This document shows positions 16,257-24,739 of a DNA stretch of 64,000 nucleotides, piece after piece. The position numbers and the translations under genes are program-made. This DNA is from Treponema sp. UBA1793 (GTDB lineage: Bacteria; Spirochaetota; Spirochaetia; Treponematales; Treponemataceae): NCBI GenBank assembly GCA_002314445.1, contig DCFX01000057.1, positions 1 to 64,000 on the forward strand. The letters are read 5' to 3'. Below the pieces are notes generated by a model. The model was not told where the DNA came from and made no database searches. It saw nothing but the letters and a program-made list of their open reading frames with translations. Position 1 is the first letter of the stretch. Each line of letters begins with the position of its first letter.

Positions 16257-16329
16257 GCCGCTATAGCTCAGATGGTAGAGCAATGGACTGAAAATCCATG
16301 TGTCGTTGGTCCGATTCCAACTGGTGGCA
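16257..16329 (+). tRNA. tRNA-Phe (anticodon GAA)
   Basis: A 73-base cloverleaf without encoded CCA. Acceptor 16257-16263 with 16322-16328 (G-T pairs at 4-69 and 6-67), D arm GCTC/GAGC, anticodon stem ATGGA/TCCAT with GAA at 16290-16292, five-base variable loop, T stem GTTGG/CCAAC. The T loop reads TCCGATT, so position 55 is C instead of the near-universal T (pseudouridine 55). A strong promoter precedes and a terminator follows, so it looks expressed as a single-gene unit. Confidence 0.92.
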
Positions 16330-16332
16330 TGC

Positions 16333-16366
16333 AGACGGCCTGAATTATTTCAGCCGTCTTTTTTTT
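16333..16366 (+). terminator. Intrinsic terminator of tRNA-Phe
   Basis: AGACGGC (16333-16339) pairs with GCCGTCT (16353-16359), extended by TGAA/TTCA past one bulged C, and is followed by a run of seven or more T. Confidence 0.9.
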
Positions 16367-16387
16367 ATTATCTGATGTTTTTTTCTC

Positions 16388-16416
16388 TTGTTAGTAACGT
16401 CTTTTTACCCTATAAT
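16388..16416 (+). promoter_or_regulatory. Promoter of the ankyrin gene, leaderless arrangement
   Basis: TTGTTA (16388-16393), 17 bases, perfect TATAAT (16411-16416), then six bases and the ATG at 16423. The start point is expected at or next to the A of the start codon; no Shine-Dalgarno is present. Confidence 0.75.
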
Positions 16417-16422
16417 AGAACA

Positions 16423-17313
16423 ATGAATTGGCTGATTGTTGCAGACGATATACATAAAACAAAAGATTTGAAGGTGATATTATCCGGCTGTGATCCGGAA
16501 GCCGAAACCAATATTATTGACAGGAAGACAGATACGATAGATTCCGTGTCAGAAAGGATCGGCAGGGCAACTCACTGCATAATCCTGCTTTCTGAAAGGC
16601 AGCAGTGTACGCCTGAAATTTCGTTTCTGGCCGGTTATTTTTCCGGAAAAAAAATCCCTGTATATACGACACTTGAATATCTTTCTGCAGGAAACAAAAT
16701 CGGTGCGGAAATAACATACTTTAAGACGCCGGAACTCCTTGAAAAATACATTATCGTGAATTACCGGAAAATTGTCCGCATGCAGATAAAAAAACAGTCC
16801 CACGAATATCTGTTCAATAACGGCATTCCGTTTACGTCTGCATCGTTTGCGTCTTTCATTGCAAAAGGAAAACTTGACATATGTAAAAAATATTTTGAAG
16901 CGGGAATGGATTTGAATATCCGTGACGGGGAAGGAACACCGGTGCTGAATATCGCGACACGCAGTGAACAGACTGACTGCATTATCTGGCTTCTGAAAAA
17001 CGGGGCAGATATAAATGCTGTTTCAGAGGACCGCGGATATACAGCTCTGATGGATGCAGTCTGGCGCGGTAATGAAGAAATAGCGCAGCTGCTTATAAAC
17101 AAGGGCTCAAAGATGAACACTGTCAATAAAGAAGGGCAGACAATGCTTATCCTTGCAGTCGGAGCTGGAAGAGAAAAAATATGCAGAATGCTTGTTGAGC
17201 ACGGTGAAAATCCTGACGTAAAGGATTCTATGGGAATGTCTGCATATGAATATGCAAAACTGTTCAAAAAGAACGGCATAGTAGAACTGCTTGAAAAGTA
17301 CCGTAAGAAATAA
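16423..17313 (+). CDS. Ankyrin-repeat protein with a TIR/nucleoside-transferase-like N-terminus
   Basis: The start is ATG 16423; an earlier in-frame ATG lies inside the tRNA and is not plausible. The 296-residue protein has two parts. Residues 1-110 look like a small Rossmann-type domain (MNWLIVADD, then ATHCIILLSER, then TPEISFLAGYFSGKKIPVY), an arrangement resembling TIR or nucleoside 2-deoxyribosyltransferase-like folds, with a Glu before the second helix. Residues from about 140 to the end carry four or five ankyrin repeats (for example GYTALMDAVWRGNEEIAQLLINKG, split here as GYTALMDAVW and EEIAQLLINKG). No signal peptide; cytosolic. Function unknown. The gene is followed by murG after 16 bases. 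Confidence 0.75.
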   Translation: MNWLIVADDIHKTKDLKVILSGCDPEAETNIIDRKTDTIDSVSERIGRATHCIILLSERQQCTPEISFLAGYFSGKKIPVYTTLEYLSAGNKIGAEITYFKTPELLEKYIIVNYRKIVRMQIKKQSHEYLFNNGIPFTSASFASFIAKGKLDICKKYFEAGMDLNIRDGEGTPVLNIATRSEQTDCIIWLLKNGADINAVSEDRGYTALMDAVWRGNEEIAQLLINKGSKMNTVNKEGQTMLILAVGAGREKICRMLVEHGENPDVKDSMGMSAYEYAKLFKKNGIVELLEKYRKK

Positions 17314-17329
17314 AAAGAAGATAAGTAAA

Positions 17330-18490
17330 ATGAAGAAGGAAGATACTGCTATACTGACTGTTGTCTTTGCCGGTGGCGGCACAGGCGGCCATATTTATCC
17401 GGGACTGGCCGTTGCTGATGAGCTTAGGGCGGTGGCGGAACGTGACGGAAAAAAAATCCGTATCTGCTGGCTCGGATGTTTGTCCGGCATGGATCGTACA
17501 ATAGTTGAAAAAAATGTTAATAAAGACGGTGTAAGAAGTGCCGATGAATTCTATGGAATACCGGCGGGAAAACTCCGCCGGTATATTTCGTTTAACAATA
17601 TCGTTGATATTTTTAAAATCATCGCAGGGTTTGCTGCATCGTTTGCAGTTCTTGCAAAACTGAAGCCTGCTGTGCTTTTTTCAAAAGGCGGATTTGTGAG
17701 TGTGCCTCCGTGCGCTGCCGCAGTCATACTGCACATTCCCGTATATACGCACGAATGTGATTTTACACCGGGACTTGCAACTAAACTGAACAGCCGCAGC
17801 GCAAAGCATATTCTTTTATCGTATAAGGAGACTGAGCTGTATTTGAAGAGTGCCTGCCGCAGTAAAGTTATTGTGACAGGTAATCCTGTACGCCCCGTTT
17901 TTTATTCCGCCGATTCCGGGAGGGGAATGAAATTTCTGGGAATTGCTGAAAAACAGAAGCCCGTTCTGCTTGTACTCGGCGGCAGTTCAGGTGCACGTCA
18001 GATAAACGATCTCGTCAGGGAAAATGCCGGCTGGCTGTGTGAGCGGTTTATTGTCGTTCATCAGACGGGAATGAGAAATTCAGCAGCCGCAGAAGAAAAC
18101 GGGTGTCCAGAAAAAGACGGCTATAAACCGTATCCTTTCATTTACACTGAAATGCCGGATGTTATTGCTGCCGCAGATGTCGTTTTATCGCGTGCCGGCG
18201 CGAATTCCATATGGGAATGCGCTGTGCTTGCAAAACCTCTTGTGCTCATTCCCTTGTGCGGTTCGGGAACGCGCGGAGATCAGGAAGATAACGCCCGGTA
18301 CTTTGAAAATCACGGTGCGGCTGTTGTACTGGCGCGCGAAAACGCGACGCCTGAAAGACTCCGGCAGTCTCTGTCCCTCCTTTTGTCGGAAGATGTTCGT
18401 GCTTCATTAAGCAGTGCATGTGGTAAACTTGCAGGAGAAAGCAGGCCTGCGGAAAAAATTGCTGAACTGCTGTACAATGAAATAAGGTGA
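17330..18490 (+). CDS. murG: UDP-GlcNAc:undecaprenyl-pyrophosphoryl-MurNAc-pentapeptide transferase MurG
   Basis: A 386-residue peripheral membrane GT28 glycosyltransferase making lipid II for peptidoglycan. The N-terminal glycine-rich loop VFAGGGTGGHIYPGLA begins at about residue 12, followed by a second loop region (FSKGGFVSVP) and the C-terminal UDP-GlcNAc site (VLGGSSGARQIND and SRAGANSIWE with conserved Glu). ATG 17330 is preferred over the in-frame ATG 17291, which lies inside the ankyrin gene and adds a basic tail not seen in the family. Order murG-cvpA-(holB)-atoS-atoC resembles the T. pallidum chromosome. Confidence 0.95.
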   Translation: MKKEDTAILTVVFAGGGTGGHIYPGLAVADELRAVAERDGKKIRICWLGCLSGMDRTIVEKNVNKDGVRSADEFYGIPAGKLRRYISFNNIVDIFKIIAGFAASFAVLAKLKPAVLFSKGGFVSVPPCAAAVILHIPVYTHECDFTPGLATKLNSRSAKHILLSYKETELYLKSACRSKVIVTGNPVRPVFYSADSGRGMKFLGIAEKQKPVLLVLGGSSGARQINDLVRENAGWLCERFIVVHQTGMRNSAAAEENGCPEKDGYKPYPFIYTEMPDVIAAADVVLSRAGANSIWECAVLAKPLVLIPLCGSGTRGDQEDNARYFENHGAAVVLARENATPERLRQSLSLLLSEDVRASLSSACGKLAGESRPAEKIAELLYNEIR

Positions 18491-18497
18491 TAAACGT

Positions 18498-18980
18498 ATG
18501 ACGTATGCGGCAATAGACATTGTATTTATTATTATTATTCTGGCTTTCATGATAAGCGCTGCCGTAAAGGGGCTGATAAAAGAATTTTTCGGCAAAGCTG
18601 CCTTTATAGGCGGCATTATCGTTGCCGTAATTTTTACGCCGAAACTGGAATTGTACGTTCAAAGCGGTATAAAAAACACAACCATTGCGAAGGTTATATC
18701 GTTTCTGCTTATTTTTGTGATTGTTTTTCTTATTGTAAAAATCGTTCAGGAAATTATAAGCAGGATTTTTTCAGGAGAGATACTCCGCGGGCTTGACCGT
18801 TCGCTCGGGCTTGTATTCGGGATTCTTGAGGGAGTTGCGGTCGTAGCTTTTATTCTTGTACTTATGGAATCCCAGCCGTGGTTCAACGTTGAACCGCTGT
18901 TGAGAGGGAGTTTCTTTGGATCGATTCTTAACAGCATCATAAAAGGGTCTGCGGAAAAAATTCAGGGGATGGCAGCATAA
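18498..18980 (+). CDS. CvpA-family membrane protein
   Basis: A 160-residue inner-membrane protein with four predicted hydrophobic segments (about 5-25, 32-48, 60-85 and 100-122) and the family pattern of a short first loop rich in Lys/Gly (AVKGLIKEFFG). CvpA was named for colicin V production in E. coli; its present role is linked to envelope homeostasis but the mechanism is unclear. It starts seven bases after murG and its stop overlaps the next start (TAATG), so translation of the three genes is coupled. Confidence 0.85.
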   Translation: MTYAAIDIVFIIIILAFMISAAVKGLIKEFFGKAAFIGGIIVAVIFTPKLELYVQSGIKNTTIAKVISFLLIFVIVFLIVKIVQEIISRIFSGEILRGLDRSLGLVFGILEGVAVVAFILVLMESQPWFNVEPLLRGSFFGSILNSIIKGSAEKIQGMAA

Positions 18981-20209
18981 TGTACGAGAATCTTCTTCAT
19001 CAGGAAACGTGTAACCTGCTCAAAAAAGATATAATGAATGACTGTCTGCCGGGAGCAGTCCTTTTCTCAGGTCCTGCCGGAACGGGAAAACTTTCCTGTG
19101 CACTTGAAACAGCCCGTATCCTTTCCTGTACCGGAACCGAAAAGGGATTCTGGATGTGTACGTGTCAGTCGTGTCTGCAGCATAAATCTTTGGCCAGCCA
19201 GAATGTCGTGCTGGCAGGTCCCCGTGATTGTACACTGGAAATAGCGGCAGCTTCGTCGGTGCTTAAAAATGCGTGTGACAGCCATGCTGCGTATCTGAAA
19301 TCTGCCAGGTACCTCTTTCTCAGAAGCGTGAGGAAACTGACCATGCGGTTCAGCCCGATTTTGTGGGAAGACGATGACAAAATATCAAAGATTGCAGCTG
19401 TAACTTCAGAGATAGACGAGCTTATGGAGACAATTGATTTTCCCCATGAACTCCCGGATTCCGTGCATGTTGCAAAAACGTGCGACCAGATTCAGAAACT
19501 CTGCGAAAAGCTGGAATCGACTTTTTTGTATGATTCAATACCTGTAAAGCAGATACGGAATATTTCATCGTGGGTCCGCATAAAATCGGGGGAAGGTAAA
19601 AAGACTGTCATTATAGAAAACGCCGACCGTATGCTCGAAAGCGTGCGCAATGCTCTGCTCAAAATACTTGAAGAACCGCCGGAAGATGTGATTTTCATCC
19701 TTACGACTGCAAGAAGGAATGCCGTTATGCCGACCATTCTTTCCCGGGTGCGTACATATCAGTTCAGGGAACGTACTCAGGAAGAACAGCTTGAAGTTGT
19801 ACGGCGTATTTTTCACAATGACACCTATACCGGCTCGCTGCAAAGTTATATCGAAACCTTTCTGCCTGTTTCTCCCGACGAAATCCGGAAAAGCGCTGGT
19901 GATTTTTTTAAATGCATATCGGCTAACGGTATTCCCGACACTGCTCAGATTGTAAAAGACTGCGGCGGGTTTGATCCCCGCCTTCTGCTTCGTCTCTTTC
20001 TGGATGGAACGGCTTCGGCTCAAAAAAAACTCATCCATACGGCAGCAGGAGCAGAGAGTTCTGCACAATGCATGGACGCACTGCGGTACTGCTGGAACAA
20101 TGTGAGCGTGTTCAATCAGTCGCCTGCCGCTGCGCTGGAAGACTTGGTGCGGACGTTGTCAAAGATAAACAGAACGCATGGAAATATTTTCAGGGCTGCG
20201 TATGAGTGA
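18980..20209 (+). CDS. holB: DNA polymerase III delta' subunit / clamp-loader ATPase
   Basis: A 409-residue clamp-loader AAA+ protein. Walker A GPAGTGKLS lies at about 31-39, a compact zinc site with three visible cysteines (CTCQSC) follows near 60, Walker B reads VIIENADRM, and the SRC-like motif is LSRVRT. Family members are usually about 330 residues; the extra length comes from an insertion of some 90 residues between the zinc site and PVKQIRNISSWV (roughly 75-185). Translation is coupled to cvpA, and the last eight bases overlap atoS. Delta' versus gamma cannot be separated with certainty, but the lack of a tau-like tail favours delta'. Confidence 0.85.
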   Translation: MYENLLHQETCNLLKKDIMNDCLPGAVLFSGPAGTGKLSCALETARILSCTGTEKGFWMCTCQSCLQHKSLASQNVVLAGPRDCTLEIAAASSVLKNACDSHAAYLKSARYLFLRSVRKLTMRFSPILWEDDDKISKIAAVTSEIDELMETIDFPHELPDSVHVAKTCDQIQKLCEKLESTFLYDSIPVKQIRNISSWVRIKSGEGKKTVIIENADRMLESVRNALLKILEEPPEDVIFILTTARRNAVMPTILSRVRTYQFRERTQEEQLEVVRRIFHNDTYTGSLQSYIETFLPVSPDEIRKSAGDFFKCISANGIPDTAQIVKDCGGFDPRLLLRLFLDGTASAQKKLIHTAAGAESSAQCMDALRYCWNNVSVFNQSPAAALEDLVRTLSKINRTHGNIFRAAYE

Positions 20210-21488
20210 GTATTTCAGACGGGTGAGTGAGAAAGTTTCAAAACTTTCCGAAGAGCAGGTAAAGGATTTTCTGGATACTGTCGCCGGAGAGAACGATATG
20301 CTCGATTCAATATTTGAATCGCTTTCAACCGGTCTTATTATCATAGACAATGAATGGAAACTTATTTTTACCAATAAAGCTGCGGAACGGTACCTTCCGT
20401 TTTCGATCCGTCCGGAAGATTCACATGCGGAAAATATTCCTCTGTGGCAGCTCATCGATGATAAGGAAATTGCAAAATTTCTCAAAGAGTGCGACGTAAA
20501 CAACCGATTGAACGTTTCAAATGAATTTACGACTTCCACTCCCGGAGGTTCCGTCCGTTTTATTACGATTGCCGTGCTGCCTCTCGTCAAACAGCAGCAG
20601 ATGGCGGGATTAATAGTTACCGTAGGCGACGTAACAGAAAAACGCAATCAGGAAATTCTGCTCCATCGTATGGAAAACCTTGCAGGACTTACAAACCTTG
20701 CAGCTGGAATGGCTCATGAAATAAAAAATCCGCTCGGTGCCATCAGCATACATGCCCAGCTTATTCAGAAGGCGGTGAAGAAGGCCCGTGAAGGGAACGG
20801 AATGCTTCCCGAAGAAAAATTCCTTGAAAAGCATCTGGATGTCGTCACGGAAGAAATTGACAACCTTAATAAAAAGGTCATGGATTTTCTGATGGCTGTG
20901 CGCCCCATAAACGCGAGACTCGAACTTATCGATATTGGAAAGCAGATACAGGATGCCGTATCGTTTATTACCCCCGAGTTTCACAATTATCACATCATGG
21001 TTCACGTCCGGATATGCAAAGATTCCGTGCGCCTGCTTATAGATCAGAAACTTTTTAAGGAAGTCATTATCAATATAGCACAGAATGCGCTTGCCGCAAT
21101 TCAGGAACGCTATCCTGACTGCGGGAAAGACAGTGCCAGTGAAAAATGCCAGGGAATGTTTGAAATACTGACTTTTTTGAAAGATGATAAATATATAATA
21201 ACGATTTCGGACAATGGAACCGGCATGAGCGAAGAGACTGTATCTCACATATTCGAACCGTATTTTACGACGAAGGCAAACGGAACGGGTCTTGGTATGA
21301 CGATGGTATATAAAATCATAAAAGAGTTCAAAGGCGACATACAGGTCAGGTCTGTTCAGGGGGAAAGCTCTCTCTTTACGATTATTCTTCCTGTTCCGCA
21401 GACCGACAAAAAGCTGCTGACTGAGAATATAAAAAGAAAAACAGATGAGGATTCGTATAAACTAACGGAAAAAATGGCAAGAAAATGA
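20202..21488 (+). CDS. atoS: Sensor histidine kinase, AtoS/NtrB type
   Basis: The start chosen is ATG 20202 with CAGGG upstream; an in-frame ATG at 20178 would add eight residues inside holB. The 428-residue cytosolic kinase has a PAS domain (about 35-145), a HisKA domain with phospho-accepting H172 in MAHEIKNPLG, and a HATPase domain with N box NIAQNALAA, G1 SDNGTGM, F box FEPYFTTK and G2 GTGLGMTMV. It has no membrane segment, so it senses a cytoplasmic signal. Its stop overlaps the regulator start (ATGA). The pair corresponds to the AtoS/AtoC pair annotated in T. pallidum; a role in acetoacetate metabolism should not be assumed. Confidence 0.93.
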   Translation: MSEYFRRVSEKVSKLSEEQVKDFLDTVAGENDMLDSIFESLSTGLIIIDNEWKLIFTNKAAERYLPFSIRPEDSHAENIPLWQLIDDKEIAKFLKECDVNNRLNVSNEFTTSTPGGSVRFITIAVLPLVKQQQMAGLIVTVGDVTEKRNQEILLHRMENLAGLTNLAAGMAHEIKNPLGAISIHAQLIQKAVKKAREGNGMLPEEKFLEKHLDVVTEEIDNLNKKVMDFLMAVRPINARLELIDIGKQIQDAVSFITPEFHNYHIMVHVRICKDSVRLLIDQKLFKEVIINIAQNALAAIQERYPDCGKDSASEKCQGMFEILTFLKDDKYIITISDNGTGMSEETVSHIFEPYFTTKANGTGLGMTMVYKIIKEFKGDIQVRSVQGESSLFTIILPVPQTDKKLLTENIKRKTDEDSYKLTEKMARK

Positions 21489-22861
21489 AATTTACAATAC
21501 TGGTAATCGATGATGAAAAGAATATTCGCGAAGGTCTGGGCGCTTCATTTGAAATGGAAGGATATGAAGTGCGTCTCGCCGCAAACGGACAGGAAGGACT
21601 CTCCTGTGTTGCAAAAGGTGATATAGATCTTGTCATTACGGATCTGCGCATGGACGGCATTTCAGGAGAAGAAGTGCTTCGCCGGGTCACAACCGAAACG
21701 CCTGGAATTCCCGTCATCGTCCTGACCGGACATGGCAGCATAGATGCAGCCGTCGATGCGATGCGTGCGGGTGCGTATGACTTTCTCACGAAACCGCTCA
21801 ATCTTGACCAGCTTTCTATGATTGTTAAACGTGCACTGCAGGGCAGGGAGTTGTCGCTCCAGCATCAGCAGTTGCAGGCCGAAGTCGAAGGTGCGCACAA
21901 GTTCGACAAGATGATAGGCAAAAGTGCAGAGATGCAGAAGGTGTTTGAACTTGTTAAGCGAGTCGCTCCGACAAAGGCGTCTGTGCTGATTACAGGTGAG
22001 AGCGGAGTCGGAAAGGAACTGGTAGCAGATGCCGTCCATAATCTGTCACCGCGCAGCAGCCACGAAATGATAAAAGTGCACTGTGCCGCACTCAGCGAAA
22101 CGCTGCTCGAAAGCGAACTGTTCGGTCACGAGAAAGGTGCGTATACAGGTGCGGATAAAATGCAGAAGGGGCGTTTTGAGCTGGCTCACGAGAGTACGAT
22201 TTTTCTTGATGAAATCGGCGAAATAAACCAGAGCATTCAGATAAAACTGCTCCGCGTTCTGGCAGATCATAAATTCGAGCGGGTCGGCGGCGAACAGACT
22301 ATCGACGTCGACGTGCGTGTTATAGCCGCAACCAATAAAAATATGGAAGAGGAAGTAAAAGCCGGACGCTTTCGAGAAGACCTTTACTACCGTCTCAATG
22401 TTGTGCATATAGAAGTCCCGCCGCTGCGCGAACGGAGGGACGACATTCCCCTTCTGCTCAATTCCTTTCTCAGGGAGTTTGCCGACGAAAACAGGAAAAA
22501 AATTACAGGCATAGACACCCGTGCACGCGCCGCATTATACAAATACGACTGGCCGGGAAATATCCGCCAGCTTCGCAACTGTATGGAAAGCGCTGTTGTC
22601 ATGTGCACAAAAAATGAAATAACCCAGGAAGATCTGCCGCCGTCAATCAGCGGAATTAAGGATGCCGCCGACATTGCCATCCCCGTCGGCATTACGCTCG
22701 ATGAAGCCGAAAAAACGATTATCCGCGAAAATCTTGCCGCCAATAAAGGAAACAAGAGTAAAACTGCGGACATTCTGGGCATCGGTCGAAAGACCCTTCA
22801 CCGGAAACTTCAGGAATACGGAATGGAAGACGAGTCTTCGCAGGATGACGGGACAGACTAA
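21485..22861 (+). CDS. atoC: Sigma-54-dependent response regulator, NtrC family
   Basis: A 458-residue regulator with a receiver domain (phospho-acceptor D53 in VITDLRM, acidic D9/D10), a sigma-54 activation AAA+ domain with Walker A GESGVGKE at 171-178, sigma-54 contact loop GAYTGA (Tyr for the common Phe) and Walker B TIFLDEIGE, and a C-terminal Fis-type helix-turn-helix (SKTADILGIGRKTLHRKL). It overlaps atoS by four bases and needs RpoN to act. The stop codon overlaps the stop codon of the convergent J-domain gene. Targets are unknown; I saw no obvious -24/-12 promoter beside it. Confidence 0.95.
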   Translation: MKFTILVIDDEKNIREGLGASFEMEGYEVRLAANGQEGLSCVAKGDIDLVITDLRMDGISGEEVLRRVTTETPGIPVIVLTGHGSIDAAVDAMRAGAYDFLTKPLNLDQLSMIVKRALQGRELSLQHQQLQAEVEGAHKFDKMIGKSAEMQKVFELVKRVAPTKASVLITGESGVGKELVADAVHNLSPRSSHEMIKVHCAALSETLLESELFGHEKGAYTGADKMQKGRFELAHESTIFLDEIGEINQSIQIKLLRVLADHKFERVGGEQTIDVDVRVIAATNKNMEEEVKAGRFREDLYYRLNVVHIEVPPLRERRDDIPLLLNSFLREFADENRKKITGIDTRARAALYKYDWPGNIRQLRNCMESAVVMCTKNEITQEDLPPSISGIKDAADIAIPVGITLDEAEKTIIRENLAANKGNKSKTADILGIGRKTLHRKLQEYGMEDESSQDDGTD

Positions 22862-23313
22862 TTTTTTTTGAGCCAGTTCGTTATTAATTTATATGAGTCA
22901 ATAATCTCCGCCGTCTTTTGCCGGGCTATTTTTTGAATAGTTTCGTTGCCGCTGTTACTGTCGGGATGGAACATTTTCAATTTAGCCCTGTATGCACTTC
23001 GGATATCATCTTCCGCCGCATCCGGCGCAATTCCAAGAATTCCGTATGCACAGGAGACCGAGTCGGGGAGTAAATGCACGTTCTGTGTAAGGTTTTCGGC
23101 ATGTATTATTTCACCTTTTCGGCGGCTTTTTTTTACATTGAGAAAGTGTGCGGCTTTTATCCTTGCAGCCTCTTGCGGAATAGTATTCGTCTTCGAGACA
23201 GCATCATTCCGCTCCGCTTCAGCCGGGATGCCGGAATCTTTCTGCTCAGGTATTTTTCCGGATTCCAGTGCGCTGCTGAGTAAGTCGCCTAGCCTGTCGT
23301 ACATGGAATCCAT
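22858..23313 (-). CDS. J-domain protein with the J domain at its C-terminus
   Basis: A 151-residue cytosolic protein. The last 65 residues form a DnaJ domain (YGILGIAPDAAEDDIRSAYR, then KMFHPDSN with the Hsp70-stimulating HPD motif). The N-terminal 85 residues are polar and charged with no G/F-rich region or zinc fingers, so this is a class C co-chaperone that would recruit DnaK to a particular site. It starts eight bases after glgC and is probably co-transcribed with it. Its TAG overlaps the TAA of atoC, leaving no space for a terminator between the convergent genes. Confidence 0.8.
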   Translation of the reverse strand: MDSMYDRLGDLLSSALESGKIPEQKDSGIPAEAERNDAVSKTNTIPQEAARIKAAHFLNVKKSRRKGEIIHAENLTQNVHLLPDSVSCAYGILGIAPDAAEDDIRSAYRAKLKMFHPDSNSGNETIQKIARQKTAEIIDSYKLITNWLKKN

Positions 23314-23321
23314 ATCAATTC

Positions 23322-24611
23322 TCAGATGACAGTTCCGGCGGGAACAACCGCACCTTTGCGGATGACGATAATTCCGTCGGCACAGTAGAATATACCGTGA
23401 TCGCCGTCTTCATATTTTTTGCCGCTAATGTTAATAGAACAGTTGTCGCCGACATGTGCGTTTTTGTCTATAATCGTGCGGGCAATGTGACAGTTTTTAC
23501 CGATTCCGATGTTTGGCTTTCCTTCTGTTCTGTTCTTCTTTTTTGCAGCGTCGTTTTCATAAAAATCAGCTCCCATGAGAATAACGCCGTCAAGGTTGCA
23601 GCCTGTTTCAATAATGGAGCGGACACCGATGACGCAGCGGGTGAGTTTACAATCGGTAATCACGCATCCTTCCGCAGTCAGCGTTGCATTTATATCAGCC
23701 TTGTTTATCTTTGAAGGCGGAAGATTCCGCATGTGTGTGTATATAGGCTCATCTTCATCGTAAAAATTGAACGCCGGATTAATCTGCGTAAGGTCGATGT
23801 TCGCTTCATAGAAGCTACGTATAGTTCCGATGTCCTCCCAGTAGCCGTCGAAAATGTATGAATTGATTTTCTTCGCCTTGATGGCCATGGGGATGATTTC
23901 TTTTCCGAAATCAGTCATGTTGTTGTTAAGCATTTCTTCAAGGACGGGGGCATCGAAAATGTAGATGCCCATGGATGCAAGGTATTCCTTTTGCGGAGGC
24001 AGAGTACCGCGTGCCTGTTCAGGTATTTTCCAGTCGTCGATGTTCAGGTCGTTTGCAGGCTTTTCCATAAATTCGGAAATGCGGTTGTCCGCGTCAATTT
24101 TCATAATGCCGAACCCCGAGGCATCACGCCTGTTCACTGCTGTTGTCGCAATGGTAACATCTGCACCCGATTTTACGTGCGCTTCCATAAAGGCGTGGAG
24201 ATCCATCCTGTAGAGCTGGTCACCCGAAAGAATAATGTAATGTGTCGGATTCTGGGATTTAAAGTGGATGAAGTTTTTTCTGACGGCGTCTGCCGTGCCT
24301 TCGTACCATCCGGAATGTTCCAGAGTCTGCTCCGCTGCAAGAATTTCAACGAAGCCCTGTGAAAACCTGTCGAAATTATAGGAATTAGTGATATGCAGAT
24401 GAAGTGAGGCAGAATTAAACTGCGTTAAGAGGTAAATCTTACGATAGCCTGAATTAATGCAGTTTGAAATAGGTATATCTACGATGCGGTATTTTCCGCC
24501 AAAAGAAACAGCCGGCTTCGAGCGTTCCTTTGTAAGCGGATAAAGGCGTGTACCTTTTCCTCCTCCCAGAATAATTGCGAGCACCCGCTGATCTTTTTCT
24601 TCACTATACAT
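23322..24611 (-). CDS. glgC: Glucose-1-phosphate adenylyltransferase
   Basis: A 429-residue enzyme making ADP-glucose from ATP and glucose-1-phosphate, the committed step of bacterial glycogen synthesis. The N-terminal nucleotidyltransferase signature is ILGGGKGTRLYPLT (14-27) followed by KPAVSFGGKYRIVD; the substrate region WYEGTADAVR and the C-terminal left-handed beta-helix with hexapeptide repeats are visible. AAAGGAG precedes the ATG. With hexokinase and the GH57-like protein elsewhere in the window it points to alpha-glucan storage. Length is typical. Confidence 0.96.
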   Translation of the reverse strand: MYSEEKDQRVLAIILGGGKGTRLYPLTKERSKPAVSFGGKYRIVDIPISNCINSGYRKIYLLTQFNSASLHLHITNSYNFDRFSQGFVEILAAEQTLEHSGWYEGTADAVRKNFIHFKSQNPTHYIILSGDQLYRMDLHAFMEAHVKSGADVTIATTAVNRRDASGFGIMKIDADNRISEFMEKPANDLNIDDWKIPEQARGTLPPQKEYLASMGIYIFDAPVLEEMLNNNMTDFGKEIIPMAIKAKKINSYIFDGYWEDIGTIRSFYEANIDLTQINPAFNFYDEDEPIYTHMRNLPPSKINKADINATLTAEGCVITDCKLTRCVIGVRSIIETGCNLDGVILMGADFYENDAAKKKNRTEGKPNIGIGKNCHIARTIIDKNAHVGDNCSINISGKKYEDGDHGIFYCADGIIVIRKGAVVPAGTVI

Positions 24612-24739
24612 GTATTGTATCTCCTTTAGAAAATTTTTTAACTATCTTCTTAATAATTTATTATAATTCCAGAATATGTATTTTGCAACAAGTTTCGGTA
24701 CTTTTGTACGATTTTACTGTGCTGCAAAATTATTTTGCT

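Noticed and set aside
16300..16422. In-frame upstream extension of the ankyrin gene beginning inside the tRNA
   Set aside because: It would translate the T arm and terminator of tRNA-Phe; the strong promoter at 16388-16416 starts transcription at the downstream ATG.
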